The notes under the pieces were generated by a model. It saw only the letters and a list, made by a program, of their open reading frames with translations, made no database searches and had not been told where the DNA came from. From the NCBI GenBank assembly GCA_002296055.1, contig DBHE01000033.1, positions 1-6,370 of the forward strand: a stretch of DNA of 6,370 nt. The letters run 5' to 3'. Within the stretch, counting starts at the first letter, position 1, and every line of letters begins with the position of its first letter. Positions 5,698 through 6,370 of the stretch are shown piece after piece. The stretch is from Pseudomonadaceae bacterium UBA836 (GTDB lineage: Bacteria > Pseudomonadota > Gammaproteobacteria > Pseudomonadales > Pseudomonadaceae). A program made the translations under genes and the position numbers.

Positions 5698-5898
5698 ATG
5701 CAGATTCTCTTGAATGGTGAGCCCCACCAACTGGACCAGCCCCTGACCCTCCGCGCGTTGATCGATGAGCTGGGCCTGACCGGCAAGCGCCTGGCGGTCG
5801 AGCTGAACCTTGAGATCGTGCCGCGCAGTCAGCACGCCGACACCCGCCTGAGCGAGGGTGACCGGGTAGAGATCGTGCATGCCATCGGTGGCGGCTAA
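5698..5898 (+). CDS. thiS: Sulfur carrier protein ThiS
   Basis: ThiS is a ubiquitin-fold sulfur carrier for thiamine biosynthesis. Its C-terminal glycine is adenylated (usually by ThiF) and turned into a thiocarboxylate that gives sulfur to ThiG. The 66 residues match the family length. The beta-grasp pattern starts with [12 protein letters not shown], continues through [20 protein letters not shown] (23-42) and ends with [13 protein letters not shown], whose final Gly-Gly is required for function. The related carrier MoaD also ends in Gly-Gly but is longer and does not pair with thiG. The start at 5698 keeps the normal N-terminus, although the ribosome binding site is weak. thiG follows after 23 bases, so the two are surely co-transcribed. 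No thiF is seen in the window. Confidence 0.95.
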   Translation: MQILLNGEPHQLDQPLTLRALIDELGLTGKRLAVELNLEIVPRSQHADTRLSEGDRVEIVHAIGGG

Positions 5899-5911
5899 CC
5901 CAATCCTCGTT

Positions 5912-5915
5912 GGAG
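5912..5915 (+). promoter_or_regulatory. Ribosome binding site of thiG
   Basis: GGAG lies six bases before the ATG at 5922. It favours this start over the in-frame ATG at 5931, which would be 15 bases away. Confidence 0.7.
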
Positions 5916-5921
5916 ACCCTG

Positions 5922-6370
5922 ATGACTGATATGACCCAGGATGCGCTGGAAATCGCCGGCGTTCGCTACCGTTCCCGCTTGTTGGTCGGCACCGGCAAGT
6001 ACAAGGACCTGGACGAGACCGGCCGCGCCATTGAAGCCTCTGGCGCCGAAATCGTAACCGTGGCTATTCGCCGTACCAACATCGGCCAGAACCCGGACGA
6101 GCCCAACCTGCTGGATGTGGTCTCGCCGGATCGCTACACCATCCTGCCCAACACCGCCGGCTGCTACACCGCAGACGAGGCCGTGCGCACCTGCCGTCTG
6201 GCCCGTGAGCTGCTGGATGGCCACAAGCTGGTCAAGCTGGAAGTGCTGGCAGACCAGAAGACCCTGTTCCCCAACGTGGTAGAAACCCTCAAGGCTGCTG
6301 AAGTGCTGATCAAGGACGGCTTTGACGTCATGGTCTACACCAGCGATGACCCGATCATCGCCCGCGAGCT
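5922..6370 (+). CDS. thiG: Thiazole synthase ThiG (3' end outside window)
   Basis: ThiG condenses 1-deoxy-D-xylulose 5-phosphate, dehydroglycine and sulfur from ThiS thiocarboxylate into the thiazole phosphate moiety of thiamine. The window holds the first 149 codons of a protein usually near 260 residues, and the frame is open to the last base. The TIM-barrel start is clear: [13 protein letters not shown] (18-30), [16 protein letters not shown] (38-53), [20 protein letters not shown] (74-93), LVKLEVLAD (103-111) and [20 protein letters not shown] (121-140). By comparison with characterised ThiG, Lys105 in the KLEV motif should form the Schiff base with the sugar phosphate. The N-terminus before residue 11 is variable in the family. 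It lies 23 bases after thiS, its direct partner. Phosphate-binding glycines of the later barrel strands lie beyond the window. Confidence 0.97.
   Translation, partial: MTDMTQDALEIAGVRYRSRLLVGTGKYKDLDETGRAIEASGAEIVTVAIRRTNIGQNPDEPNLLDVVSPDRYTILPNTAGCYTADEAVRTCRLARELLDGHKLVKLEVLADQKTLFPNVVETLKAAEVLIKDGFDVMVYTSDDPIIARE

Overview
This window looks like a stretch of core chromosome from a member of the Pseudomonadaceae (Pseudomonas in the broad sense, including groups such as Halopseudomonas). The evidence is the high G+C coding sequence, protein sequences very close to Pseudomonas family members, and the gene order ftsY-ftsE-ftsX-rpoH-(hypothetical)-mtgA-(DUF423)-thiS-thiG. From memory this order matches the P. 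aeruginosa PA0373-PA0381 region. I see no insertion sequence, phage gene, tRNA, rRNA, CRISPR array or other accessory element. Genes are densely packed and the longest gap is 169 bases, so no stretch of 300 bases lacks a gene.

Layout. (1) Bases 1-2570, + strand: the end of ftsY (signal recognition particle receptor; its N-terminal part lies outside the window), then ftsE and ftsX (ABC-type regulator of division-site peptidoglycan hydrolysis). The three are packed as an operon with abutting or overlapping stop and start codons. (2) Bases 2571-2739: an intergenic region with a GCTTGNN heptamer repeat, followed by two overlapping predicted rpoH promoters, one AlgU/sigma-E-like and one sigma-70-like. 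(3) Bases 2740-3648: rpoH, the heat-shock sigma factor, closed by a strong intrinsic terminator. (4) Bases 3719-4324, + strand: a membrane-anchored protein of unknown function, convergent with mtgA. (5) Bases 4412-5164, - strand: mtgA, a monofunctional peptidoglycan glycosyltransferase, divergent from a small DUF423 membrane protein (5215-5589, +) across a 50-base gap. (6) Bases 5698-6370, + strand: thiS and the 5' part of thiG, which together make the thiazole half of thiamine. The window ends inside thiG.

How the genes fit together. FtsY (membrane protein targeting), FtsEX (septal hydrolase activation), RpoH (heat-shock chaperones and proteases) and MtgA (glycan polymerisation) all relate to envelope building and protein quality control. 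The predicted AlgU promoter would tie rpoH to envelope stress. ThiS and ThiG are partners: ThiS carries sulfur as a C-terminal thiocarboxylate that ThiG uses to form the thiazole ring.

This is an ordinary housekeeping region and I found no convincing undescribed system. The items most worth a second look are the tandem rpoH promoters, the heptamer repeat beside them, the unknown membrane protein after rpoH, and inverted repeats in the thiS leader. Promoter, hairpin and repeat calls come from reading by eye, without a search or folding program.
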